Shown piece by piece: positions 16,183-24,415 of a DNA stretch of 64,000 nt. This DNA is from UBA12545 sp051024685 (GTDB taxonomy: Bacteria > Bacillota > DSM-521 > Neomoorellales > Neomoorellaceae), in the NCBI GenBank assembly GCA_051024685.1, contig JAZHPA010000012.1, forward strand, positions 3,058 to 67,057, in the 5' to 3' direction. Position 1 is the stretch's first letter. Every line of letters begins with the position of its first letter. Below the pieces are notes generated by a model. The model made no database searches. It was not told the DNA's origin and saw only the letters and a list, made by a program, of their open reading frames with translations. The position numbers and the translations under genes are program-made.

Positions 16183-17959
16183 TTTGATCCTCCTCAAGCA
16201 AGCCCAGCTCGGCTAATTTTTTGGCAGTAGGTTTTCCGTCAGCATCCCAGCCCCGGAAGCGGTAATACTCCTCTAGCATCTTTTGAAGCTCTACTTTCTG
16301 GCCGGATGAGGGCCCTTGGGTATGGGGTTGTTCAAGGATACGTAAAGGTAAGGTATCGTCTTTCCTAGTGAATCCCGCCCGCAGGTTATACAGGCGCTCT
16401 AAGTTATAAATGCGCTCACCGATGCGCTGCAAATCCTGCGCTTTATATTCCTTACCCAGAGCAGCCGTTAAAAGCCGGGCAAAATATTCATCGGAGATGG
16501 CGAAAGTGGCAAAAACGCAAGCTACCAGAGAATCTGCAGCAGCCCAGGAATTCTGGATAACTATTACTATCCCTGCTTTGCCCGAGGTGGCGAAACGGTC
16601 TATTAGTTTAGGCGCACCCAACACCTCTGGCCCCAGCATATTAGCCCTTAGGTGACACCCACCACGGTTGGAGGTGGCATAGGCCAACCCTTGTCCCTTC
16701 ATTCCCCGGGGATCATAGGCGGGGAGTTCTAGCCCTTTGACCTGCATGGCCACTTCCGGTGCTCCACATCTTTCGGCTAGCCTTTTAGAGCCTTCCGCCA
16801 AGAGATCGCCTATGCCCTGCCGATAAGCTATTTGTTCAATAAGCCCGGGGAGTAACGCAGCATCGCCAAAGGAGAGCCGCTCATTTAGGAGACCTTGCTG
16901 GCTTAACTCCATAGCGCAGGCTATAGTAGCCCCTGTAGAGATAGTATCCAGCCCTAGCTTATTGCAAAGAAGGTTGGCCTGGACTATAGTCTCTAGATCA
17001 TCGATGCCGCAGGCGGCCCCGAAAGCCCAAATTGTTTCGTACTCGGGCCCGTGGACTACCTCTTCGCCTATCTTTATCTCCCGGCCACACCCGATGGGGC
17101 AGCCCCAGCAGGCAGTTCTCTTAACCAAGAGCCTCTCTAGAGCCTCTCCCGAAATATTTTCAGCTCCTTCAAAATGGGGCTCCCGGTAATTTCTGGTGGG
17201 AAAGGCGCCTATCTCATTTAAAATATTAACGAGCATGGAAGTACCAAACTGAGGCAGCCCTTTAGACGTGATGGGGTTAGCCCTAATTTGTTTCCGGGCC
17301 TCATATACTATAAAATCAAACTGTTCCGGGTCGGCGATTCTAGGCTTCTTTGAGCCCTCAACGACTATGGCTTTCAAGTTTTTAGAGCCCATTACCGCGC
17401 CTACACCGCCCCGCCCGAAAGCCCGCCTGCCCTCGGCTATTATGGCAGCAAACCGGACCAAATTCTCTCCTGCCGGCCCTATGCAGATAACTGAAGAATT
17501 CTCCCCCTGTTTAAGGGCTGGTAAAGTAGAAAACGTATCTTTACCCCAGAGTTCTGGGGCTTCTTTTATTTCCACCCCCTTTTCACTTAAGCTTAAATAC
17601 ACCGGCTTAGGCGCCTTACCCCTTATGATCAGGGCGTCATAGCCGGCCTGCTTTAGCTTGACTCCAAAGCTTCCCCCTACATTGGAATCATGGATGGTGC
17701 CCGTAAGGGGAGATCTGGTAGATAGGGTAGCCCGCCCGGTGGCCGGAGCTTTGGTAGCCGTAAGGGGTCCTGTGGCAAATACCAGGATATTTGCGGGGCT
17801 TAAAGGATCGGTAGTAGGGGGCACGTTATCCCATACTATTCTCGCCCCCAGACCCCTTCCGCCCAGATATTTTTGGGCTAAATCAATGGGCAGCTCCCTG
17901 ACCTCTATACTATGGGTAGTAAGATCGATATCTAAGATTTTCCCCATCCAGCCGTACAT
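16166..17959 (-). CDS. aor: aldehyde:ferredoxin oxidoreductase (tungsten/molybdopterin)
   Basis: 597 residues, standard AOR length. The N-terminal MYGWMGKILDIDLTT, the GGRGLGARI turn, the pterin-binding block GPLTATKAPATGRATLSTRS and the cluster ligands CWGCPIGCG plus a late cysteine (ADSLVACVF) are present. AOR enzymes oxidise aldehydes to acids, reducing ferredoxin, with a tungsten bis-pterin centre. It lies between a dedicated MoaD-like gene and the aldolase whose product is an aldehyde, so lactaldehyde or glycolaldehyde is the likely substrate (inference). Confidence 0.93.
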   Translation of the reverse strand: MYGWMGKILDIDLTTHSIEVRELPIDLAQKYLGGRGLGARIVWDNVPPTTDPLSPANILVFATGPLTATKAPATGRATLSTRSPLTGTIHDSNVGGSFGVKLKQAGYDALIIRGKAPKPVYLSLSEKGVEIKEAPELWGKDTFSTLPALKQGENSSVICIGPAGENLVRFAAIIAEGRRAFGRGGVGAVMGSKNLKAIVVEGSKKPRIADPEQFDFIVYEARKQIRANPITSKGLPQFGTSMLVNILNEIGAFPTRNYREPHFEGAENISGEALERLLVKRTACWGCPIGCGREIKIGEEVVHGPEYETIWAFGAACGIDDLETIVQANLLCNKLGLDTISTGATIACAMELSQQGLLNERLSFGDAALLPGLIEQIAYRQGIGDLLAEGSKRLAERCGAPEVAMQVKGLELPAYDPRGMKGQGLAYATSNRGGCHLRANMLGPEVLGAPKLIDRFATSGKAGIVIVIQNSWAAADSLVACVFATFAISDEYFARLLTAALGKEYKAQDLQRIGERIYNLERLYNLRAGFTRKDDTLPLRILEQPHTQGPSSGQKVELQKMLEEYYRFRGWDADGKPTAKKLAELGLLEEDQNVPGI

Positions 17960-17991
17960 AGAAGTTAACCTCGCCTTCGCTTAAGCTGTCC

Positions 17992-18231
17992 TTAACCGCC
18001 TCCCAACGGTGGAAAAACACTTACCACGTCGCCAGGTAAAAGTTGTCTCTGCGGAGTAGCATGTACGCCATTTACTAAGATTAACATCGGCTCTGCTAGA
18101 GGAACGTTAAGCTTTTCTAGCACGTCAGCTACCTGAGCAGGGGTTTCTATTTCTAGTTTTGATGTGCCGTTTCCTTTTTCCTTAGGAAGATACCGGCGCA
18201 GATGCCCAAACAAGCGGACTTCGATTATCAT
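17992..18231 (-). CDS. moaD: MoaD/ThiS-family sulfur carrier protein
   Basis: 79 residues, a ubiquitin-like fold ending in the tri-glycine VVSVFPPLGGG, the thiocarboxylate tail that donates sulfur to molybdopterin. Typical inner strand features are MLILVNGVHATPQRQLLPGD. An in-frame start twelve bases upstream is possible. The gene is 32 bases upstream of the AOR gene and probably supports its tungstopterin cofactor; such MoaD-AOR pairs are common in anaerobes. Confidence 0.88.
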   Translation of the reverse strand: MIIEVRLFGHLRRYLPKEKGNGTSKLEIETPAQVADVLEKLNVPLAEPMLILVNGVHATPQRQLLPGDVVSVFPPLGGG

Positions 18232-18278
18232 GGTAACGTACACACCTTGTATGCTTGATAGTTGTCAGGCTAAAGTTT

Positions 18279-18312
18279 CCAGCCCAACCGGCTCTAGGGC
18301 CGGTTGGGCTGG
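18279..18312. terminator. strong hairpin between ABC-importer genes and moaD-aor
   Basis: CCAGCCCAACCGGC at 18279-18292 pairs perfectly with GCCGGTTGGGCTGG at 18299-18312. It lies just after the solute-binding-protein stop on the minus strand. No T-run follows, so it may act as a processing or attenuation site that leaves transporter mRNA more abundant than the catabolic part, rather than as a full terminator. Confidence 0.55.
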
Positions 18313-18328
18313 GCCTGGTGCCTCTAAA

Positions 18329-19339
18329 CTACTCGTACAGCAGCGGCTTAATTTGCGGGGAATCTATGTTCGACTTATCGTACCAGTGGAAGCCCGTATC
18401 GATCTCTTTCGGTAGCTTTTCACCCTTTATAGCCTTCACAGCCGCCTCAACAGCCTTATAACCTATGCCGATGGGGTCCTGGGTTATAGCGCCAGCCATT
18501 ATACCGCTACGGATAGCATCCATCTGCTGCTTACCAGAATCGTAACCTACAATAACAATTTTACCTTCTTTCTTCAGCTCTTTCACAGCATTTATAATCC
18601 CTACTGCAGAACCTTCATTGGCGCCAAAGAAGCCTTTGAGGTTAGGATGGGCCTGAATAATGGCCTTCGCCAGGTCGGTAGATTTGAGATGGTCACCGCC
18701 GCCGTACTGGATATCGACAATCTTGATTTTGGGATATTTTTCCTTAATGCGGTTAACAAAACCATCGCGGCGGTCGATACCGGTACGGCTGGTCTGGTCG
18801 TGGACAATTAGAGCGATCTCTCCTTCTCCACCGATAAGCTCCGCCATCTTATCAGCAGCAAAAGCAGCAGCGGCAACATTGTTGGTGGCAGCGGTTGTAA
18901 CGGGGATATCGCTATCTACACCAGAGTCAAACCCGATAACTGGAATGTTTGCTGCTTTGGCTTTTTCCAAGAGAGGAATAACCGCCTTGCTGTCCAGAGC
19001 AGCTAAGCAGATGGCGCTGGGGTTTTTGCTCAAAGCAGCTTGGAGCATATCGATCTGTTTGTCCACCTGGGATTCACTTTCTGGCCCTTCAAAAGTGATG
19101 TCCACATTATAGTCTTTCGCAGCTTTCTCCGCGCCCAATTTTACAGCTTGCCAGAACTGGTGTTGGAAACCCTTAGAAATAAGAGGGATATAGGGCTTCT
19201 TCCCGGGTTCCGTCTGTTTCGTCTCCCCTTGCTGGGGCGCGGCTTGCTTTGTTTCCGTCTTCTGACCACAACCGACCGCTAGTGCGAGGATAAGCAATAT
19301 GCTGGCAAATATGGCCAGAACTTTGATGTTCCTTCGCAT
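18329..19339 (-). CDS. rbsB: ABC sugar transporter, solute-binding lipoprotein (RbsB-like)
   Basis: 336 residues with an N-terminal lipoprotein signal (ILLILALAVGC, the cysteine being the lipidation site) and a threonine/glutamate-rich linker, followed by a periplasmic-binding fold of the ribose/galactose type (ISKGFQHQFWQAVKLGAEKA; CLAALDSKAVIPLLEKAK; IVGYDSGKQQMDAIRSG). ATG at 19339 follows AAAGGAGGTC. It binds the sugar outside the membrane for the permease and ATPase encoded downstream in reading order. The exact sugar is unknown; catabolic neighbours suggest a 6-deoxyhexose or pentose. Confidence 0.9.
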   Translation of the reverse strand: MRRNIKVLAIFASILLILALAVGCGQKTETKQAAPQQGETKQTEPGKKPYIPLISKGFQHQFWQAVKLGAEKAAKDYNVDITFEGPESESQVDKQIDMLQAALSKNPSAICLAALDSKAVIPLLEKAKAANIPVIGFDSGVDSDIPVTTAATNNVAAAAFAADKMAELIGGEGEIALIVHDQTSRTGIDRRDGFVNRIKEKYPKIKIVDIQYGGGDHLKSTDLAKAIIQAHPNLKGFFGANEGSAVGIINAVKELKKEGKIVIVGYDSGKQQMDAIRSGIMAGAITQDPIGIGYKAVEAAVKAIKGEKLPKEIDTGFHWYDKSNIDSPQIKPLLYE

Positions 19340-19495
19340 AATAGCTGACCTCCTTTGGAGACATTCGTGTTTAGTCTTGCAAATTTGAGGTTTGTAAGCT
19401 GTTAAAGACTATAGAATCTTACATAATTCATTCCCCCCCTCCCTGCCGCAAAAAAACGCCTACCATAAAGAGTTCATTAAAGCGGTGATAAAGCA

Positions 19496-20485
19496 TTACT
19501 GCATACGGCGCCTAAGTATATCCGCATAGACGGCTATTATGACTATGGCACCGATCACTACCATCTGCCACTCTTGCGGGACGGAAAGGATACGCAACCC
19601 ATTGGTCAGCACGCTCATTATAAACGCGCCTATGACCGTTCCTAATATGCTGCCCTCACCGCCGCTAAGAGAAGTACCACCGATAACAGCTGCAGCTATA
19701 GCTTCCAATTCATAACCCATACCCAAGGAGGGCTGGGCAGAGTTAAGGCGGGATGCCATTATAACACCAGCTAATCCGCTGAACATTCCGCAGAGTGTAT
19801 AGATAGCTATCTTCCAGGCGTCAACATTTATTCCCGAAAGGCGGGTAGCTTCTTCATTGCTACCGAGGGCAAAATTATATCTGCCCAATACTGTCTTGGT
19901 AAGAATAATGCTGGCGATCACGGCTACGCCTAAGAAAATGACTACTGCATTGGGAATACCCAAGATAGAACCCATGGCGATCTCACGGAAGACCGGGGTG
20001 CTGGTAAAGTAAATAGGCTTAGAGCTGGAAATAACAAGGGAAAGCCCCCGCGCGATCATCATCATGCCTAAGGTGGCAATAAAGGGCGGTATTTTTAACT
20101 TCGCCGTAACCGAGCCATTGATAAAACCGCATAGCGCCCCTGTAGCCAGCCCACCCAATACGCCCACGGCAACGGGTAGCTTCCAAAATGTAATGAATAC
20201 ACCGGTCATAACCGCGGATAAGGTCATGACCGTACCGATGGATAGGTCGATTCCCGCGCTGATGATAACAAAGGTTACACCTACCGCTAGTACACCATTA
20301 ACGGCAGTAGAGAGCAAAATACCAACTATATTGTCGAACGTGGCAAAATTTGGTGAAGCTAGAGAAAATACTACCAACATTATAATCAAACTAGCGAAAG
20401 CAGCCAGCTTCTGTACAGCATCTGCGCGGAGCAGGGATCTTTTGCGAGACGTCTCTAATTCCACGGTTAAGGGTTTATTTTCCAT
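19496..20485 (-). CDS. rbsC: ABC sugar transporter permease (RbsC-like)
   Basis: 329 residues from the ATG at 20485 behind GCGGAGG. A polytopic membrane protein with the family loop GALCGFINGSVTAKLKIPPF and the IGGTSLSGGEGSILGTVIGA segment typical of carbohydrate-uptake class 2 permeases of the ribose family. It would form the membrane channel of the importer together with the tandem ATPase and lipoprotein beside it. Confidence 0.92.
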   Translation of the reverse strand: MENKPLTVELETSRKRSLLRADAVQKLAAFASLIIMLVVFSLASPNFATFDNIVGILLSTAVNGVLAVGVTFVIISAGIDLSIGTVMTLSAVMTGVFITFWKLPVAVGVLGGLATGALCGFINGSVTAKLKIPPFIATLGMMMIARGLSLVISSSKPIYFTSTPVFREIAMGSILGIPNAVVIFLGVAVIASIILTKTVLGRYNFALGSNEEATRLSGINVDAWKIAIYTLCGMFSGLAGVIMASRLNSAQPSLGMGYELEAIAAAVIGGTSLSGGEGSILGTVIGAFIMSVLTNGLRILSVPQEWQMVVIGAIVIIAVYADILRRRMQ

Positions 20486-20541
20486 ATTACAAAACCTCCG
20501 CAACCTGTATTTAACACTAAGCTCTTTCTACAGCCCCACTT

Positions 20542-22044
20542 TCATTTTGCCTGTATAGTAGCATATTTCATAATGAGTTCTTCCGTAGCCTCTCTGACAT
20601 TTAATTCGCCTGTAATACGGCCCTCACACATTACAAGGATGCGGTGGCTCATGCGTAAGATCTCCGGGAGTTCTGAGGAAATCATGATAATCGATTTTCC
20701 GCTTTCAGCTAGATCGTTTAGTAGCCTGTAGATTTCGCTTTTGGCCCCAACATCGATACCCCGAGTGGGTTCATCAAAAATCAAGATATCGCAGTTGCGC
20801 GTAAGCCATTTTCCTATAACTACTTTCTGTTGATTCCCGCCGGAAAGATATTTAACCTTTTGTTGCAGGTTAGGCGTTTTGATTTTAAGTTCATTTACCT
20901 GTAGTTGGGCCTCTCTACGGGTCTTAGCCCTCTTAACCCAGCCGAGAAAACCCCGGAACTTTTCTAGGCTAGCCAGGACAATATTGGTCTCCACATCCAT
21001 ATCTAACACTAACCCGTAACGCTTGCGATCCTCGGAGAGGTAACCGATCCCGTGCTTGACGGCGTCTTTAGGGCTCCTGATCTTCACCTTCCGACCCCGT
21101 ACGTATATCTCCCCCGCATCGATAGGATCTGCACCGAAAATAGCCCTGGCCACTTCTGTCCGGCCAGCACCCATCAGTCCAGCAAAACCAAGTATTTCGC
21201 CTTTTTTCAGAGTGAAGCTTACATCTTTAATAATACGACCACGTCTAAGATTCTTTACCTCTAGTACAACTTCTTGGCTGCGCGCTTCTGAATTCAGACG
21301 AGATCTCTCATAAATTTCTCGCCCTACCATCATACTGATGATGTGGTCAATGGTAGCCTCGGGGGTAGCGACGGTGTTGATGTAGCGACCGTCGCGCATT
21401 ACTGTGATACGGTCCGAAATTTGCTTAACTTCTTCCAGGCGATGGGATATAAAAACTATCCCCACCCCTCTATCCCGAAGCTGGCGGATGATGCGGAAAA
21501 GCTCTTTGACTTCCGCCTCCGTCAGTGCTGCTGTCGGTTCATCCATAATCAATACCTCGGAATTGAAGGAAAGGGCTTTGGCTATCTCCACCATTTGCTG
21601 CTTGGCCACGGTAAGGTCGGAAACCTTGGCCCGTGGATCCAAGTCTAGGTGCAGCATATCGAGCAAGTATTTTGTTTTTTCGTTTATGGCTTTTTCATCT
21701 AGGATAAACTTTAAGCCTTTACGGGGCTCACGTCCAATAAAGATATTCTGGGCCACCGTCAAGTGGGGCATGAGGTTAAATTCCTGGTGGATCATGCTGA
21801 TCCCTAATTCTTGCGCTGCCCTAGGGTTGGCGATCTCCACTGCCTTCCCCTTGTATAAGATGCGTCCAGCATCTTTTGTATACACGCCAGCCAGTATCTT
21901 CATCAGAGTGGATTTACCAGCTCCATTCTCACCAACCAGAGCGTGTACCTCCCCCGACCGCAGCTCAAAACGGCATTCTTTTAGTGCGTGCACACCGGGA
22001 AAGGACTTCTCTATCCCTTCCATTACCACTAAAGTTTCCCCCAA
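20542..22044 (-). CDS. rbsA: ABC sugar transporter, tandem ATPase (RbsA-like)
   Basis: 500 residues with two nucleotide-binding domains. The first has a full Walker A (GENGAGKSTLMK) and Walker B (VLIMDEPTAALT); the second has the degenerate P-loop GLMGAGRTEVARA, the ABC signature LSGGNQQKVVIGKWL and ILIFDEPTRGIDVG, exactly as in RbsA/MglA. The open frame begins at a TTG (22044) with a weak site; the ATG at 22023, behind GGGGGAA, is an alternative start. It energises sugar uptake. Confidence 0.93.
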   Translation of the reverse strand: MGETLVVMEGIEKSFPGVHALKECRFELRSGEVHALVGENGAGKSTLMKILAGVYTKDAGRILYKGKAVEIANPRAAQELGISMIHQEFNLMPHLTVAQNIFIGREPRKGLKFILDEKAINEKTKYLLDMLHLDLDPRAKVSDLTVAKQQMVEIAKALSFNSEVLIMDEPTAALTEAEVKELFRIIRQLRDRGVGIVFISHRLEEVKQISDRITVMRDGRYINTVATPEATIDHIISMMVGREIYERSRLNSEARSQEVVLEVKNLRRGRIIKDVSFTLKKGEILGFAGLMGAGRTEVARAIFGADPIDAGEIYVRGRKVKIRSPKDAVKHGIGYLSEDRKRYGLVLDMDVETNIVLASLEKFRGFLGWVKRAKTRREAQLQVNELKIKTPNLQQKVKYLSGGNQQKVVIGKWLTRNCDILIFDEPTRGIDVGAKSEIYRLLNDLAESGKSIIMISSELPEILRMSHRILVMCEGRITGELNVREATEELIMKYATIQAK

Positions 22045-22104
22045 CTGGTACCACCCCAGATTCCGGGTATCCCCCGGTAGAATCGCCTTGGAGGCTTCAA
22101 AAAA

Positions 22105-23907
22105 TCACATCCCTTTACCATACAGCGGACCAAAATTCTGACAGGCCCTGTAGTCGGTATCCAGGGAATCTACAGGTCCAAAGGCGCCCCATGCGCTGGG
22201 ACGGAAGATCCTCTCCTCCGGAACGTTATGCATACATACAGGGATACGCAATATCGAAGCTAAAGTAATGAGTTCGGCTCCTATATGGCCATAGCTTACT
22301 GCAGCATGATTGGCTCCCCAATTGTTCATAACTGAATACACGTCCTTGAAGGGGCCTTTCCCGGTCAGAATAGGTACGAACCACGTTGTGGGCCAGGTAG
22401 GATTGGTCCGTTCATTGAGGAGGTAATGAACATCTTCAGGTAAATCTACAGTATATCCTTCCGCAATCTGCAGCACGGGACCCAATCCCTTAACGATATT
22501 TATCCTCGACATGGTTACCGGCATGCCGCCTTTGGTAAGGAAGCTAACCGAGAAGCCGCCACCTCTGAAATATTCCCTGACAGCAGGATGCCAGGTGGCA
22601 GCATCAAGACATTTCTTTACTTCTTCTGGAGTAATCTCCCAGAAGGGTTTTATTGCCGGCTGCCCACCGATGGACTGCTGCCCTGTGCCATCCAGTGCGG
22701 CTGAGCCTGAATTAATTAGATGTATTATACCGTTTGAGGCCAGCCCAGTAAGCTTTCTACCTGTAACCCGTTTTACTGCTTCAGGGCTCCAGTATGTCCT
22801 GACATCTGCAAAAACTTGGGCCGTATTGGTCAACAGGTGGCCGAACAACATCGCCACAGCGTTTAGGCTGTCATTTTCTGTAGCTAGAATAAAAGGTGGA
22901 CGTGGGCCGTTCCAGTCGAAGGAGGAGTTAAGAATAGCCTCTGTAAAATCGCCATTGGGGAAGTGATCAGTCCACTGCCTCTGGCCCTGGAATCCCGCAG
23001 CAATAGCGTTATGCCCTTCCGCTTCTTCCAGATACCCTAATTCAGCCAATTTGGGATTTCCCACCATAAGATCCCTTATGATCAGGGTCATTTTAACCAC
23101 AGTTTCCCACTCTCTATCTTTTCTCTCCCTTGATGCCTGTCGTGCCGGTGGATTGGGATCTCTGCCCTCTTGGCAATTCTGTTTTACCCAGGCGAGCGCC
23201 TTCTCGTATTCTTCCTCATCGTAGATCTTTTCTTCTATCCTCCGGACGAGCTCGGACATGTCCACATAGTCGACCCTCATCCCCAGGTAGCTCTCAAAGA
23301 AATCCGGGTCTACTATAGAGCCAGCTATGCCCATGGAAACGCCACCTATGGCGAGATAGGATTTCCCCCTCAGAATGGCCACAGCTAAGCCCGCTCGGGC
23401 GAATTGGAGGAGTTTTTGTTTTACGTCTTCCGGAATAGTGGTATCCCCGGCATCTTGAACATCTCTTCCATATATGCCAAAAGCAGGCAGGCCCTTTTGA
23501 TTATGTGCTGCCAACGCCGCCGCAAGATATACAGCCCCTGGCCGTTCAGTGCCGTTAAATCCCCAGATGGCTTTGGGTATATAAGGGTCCATATCTATGG
23601 TTTCTGACCCATAGCACCAGCAAGGCGTAACTGTAATGGAAACCCCTACTCCTTCCCTGGCAAACTTCTCGGCGGTTCTAGCGGCCTCAGCTACCCCTCC
23701 AATCGTGGTATCAGCGATAACACATTCAACTGGCTTACCATCGGGATATCTTAGATTTTTTGTCAACAGCTCAGCAACGGCTTTAGCCATCCCCATTGTC
23801 TGTTCCTCTAGCGCTTCCCTTACGCCGCCTCGCCGACCATCGATCACCGGGCGAATGCCTATTTTAGGTAAGCTTCCAATTAACCTGTAATCCCCTTGTG
23901 CTGCCAT
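22105..23907 (-). CDS. fucI: L-fucose isomerase
   Basis: 600 residues, matching FucI in length and sequence landmarks: GIRPVIDGRRGGVREALEEQ, the CWCYGSETIDMDPYIPKAIW segment, IWGFNGTERPGAVYLAAALA, and the metal-ligand regions EDVKQKLL and LATENDSLNAVAMLFGHLLT. It interconverts L-fucose and L-fuculose and often accepts D-arabinose (to D-ribulose). The second activity would explain the ribulokinase-like gene two positions upstream. Preceded by a purine-rich AGGAGAG site. Confidence 0.93.
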   Translation of the reverse strand: MAAQGDYRLIGSLPKIGIRPVIDGRRGGVREALEEQTMGMAKAVAELLTKNLRYPDGKPVECVIADTTIGGVAEAARTAEKFAREGVGVSITVTPCWCYGSETIDMDPYIPKAIWGFNGTERPGAVYLAAALAAHNQKGLPAFGIYGRDVQDAGDTTIPEDVKQKLLQFARAGLAVAILRGKSYLAIGGVSMGIAGSIVDPDFFESYLGMRVDYVDMSELVRRIEEKIYDEEEYEKALAWVKQNCQEGRDPNPPARQASRERKDREWETVVKMTLIIRDLMVGNPKLAELGYLEEAEGHNAIAAGFQGQRQWTDHFPNGDFTEAILNSSFDWNGPRPPFILATENDSLNAVAMLFGHLLTNTAQVFADVRTYWSPEAVKRVTGRKLTGLASNGIIHLINSGSAALDGTGQQSIGGQPAIKPFWEITPEEVKKCLDAATWHPAVREYFRGGGFSVSFLTKGGMPVTMSRINIVKGLGPVLQIAEGYTVDLPEDVHYLLNERTNPTWPTTWFVPILTGKGPFKDVYSVMNNWGANHAAVSYGHIGAELITLASILRIPVCMHNVPEERIFRPSAWGAFGPVDSLDTDYRACQNFGPLYGKGM

Positions 23908-23958
23908 GTTTTCCCTACTCTCCTTTTCTGAAATTGGTATTCTTCATTAGCTTAAGGG

Positions 23959-24390
23959 TTAAAGCTCTACATCGAAGTTTTTCTTAAACTCATCTGCCTG
24001 TGAGGCTGCCACAAGAAGAACATTGGCATAAGGAGTAAACTCACCTGTCCTTACAATGAACTTCACGTTGCGTGAGCGTTCCTTAAATTGAGAATGGGGA
24101 AGCATCTCGAATTCCTGATACTTGAAGATATTTTTTAGCTCTTTGTATAGATCCGGGCTAACTTTTTCCGTCTCTTGTGCTACCACGACCTTTTCCACTA
24201 CGACCTCTTTCAAAATTGCCTTCAGAGTATCCATAAAGCTGGGTACCCCTTTTATCAAGGCCAGATCGATCCTCTTAGCTCCTTGGGGGATGGGAAAGCC
24301 AGCATCGCAAATTATAAACTCATCCATATGGCCTAAGCCTGCTATTTCCCCTGATAGTTCTTTATTCAATATACCAGCTTTTTTCAACAT
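23959..24390 (-). CDS. rbsD: RbsD/FucU sugar mutarotase
   Basis: 143 residues of the RbsD/FucU family: MLKKAGILNKELSGEIAGLG with the catalytic-region GHMDEFIICDAGFPIPQG, and FIVRTGEFTPYANVLLVA at the C-terminus. These enzymes interconvert sugar anomers or ring forms (ribose pyranase or L-fucose mutarotase) to supply the form used by the isomerase or kinase. The neighbours FucI and FGGY kinases fit either role. ATG follows AAAGGAGAATCT. Confidence 0.9.
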   Translation of the reverse strand: MLKKAGILNKELSGEIAGLGHMDEFIICDAGFPIPQGAKRIDLALIKGVPSFMDTLKAILKEVVVEKVVVAQETEKVSPDLYKELKNIFKYQEFEMLPHSQFKERSRNVKFIVRTGEFTPYANVLLVAASQADEFKKNFDVEL

Positions 24391-24415
24391 AGATTCTCCT
24401 TTCTATCTTTGGTAT

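Noticed and set aside
21404..22141. 245-codon plus-strand frame opposite rbsA
   Set aside because: Shadow of the strongly supported tandem ATPase on the other strand; no recognisable domain.
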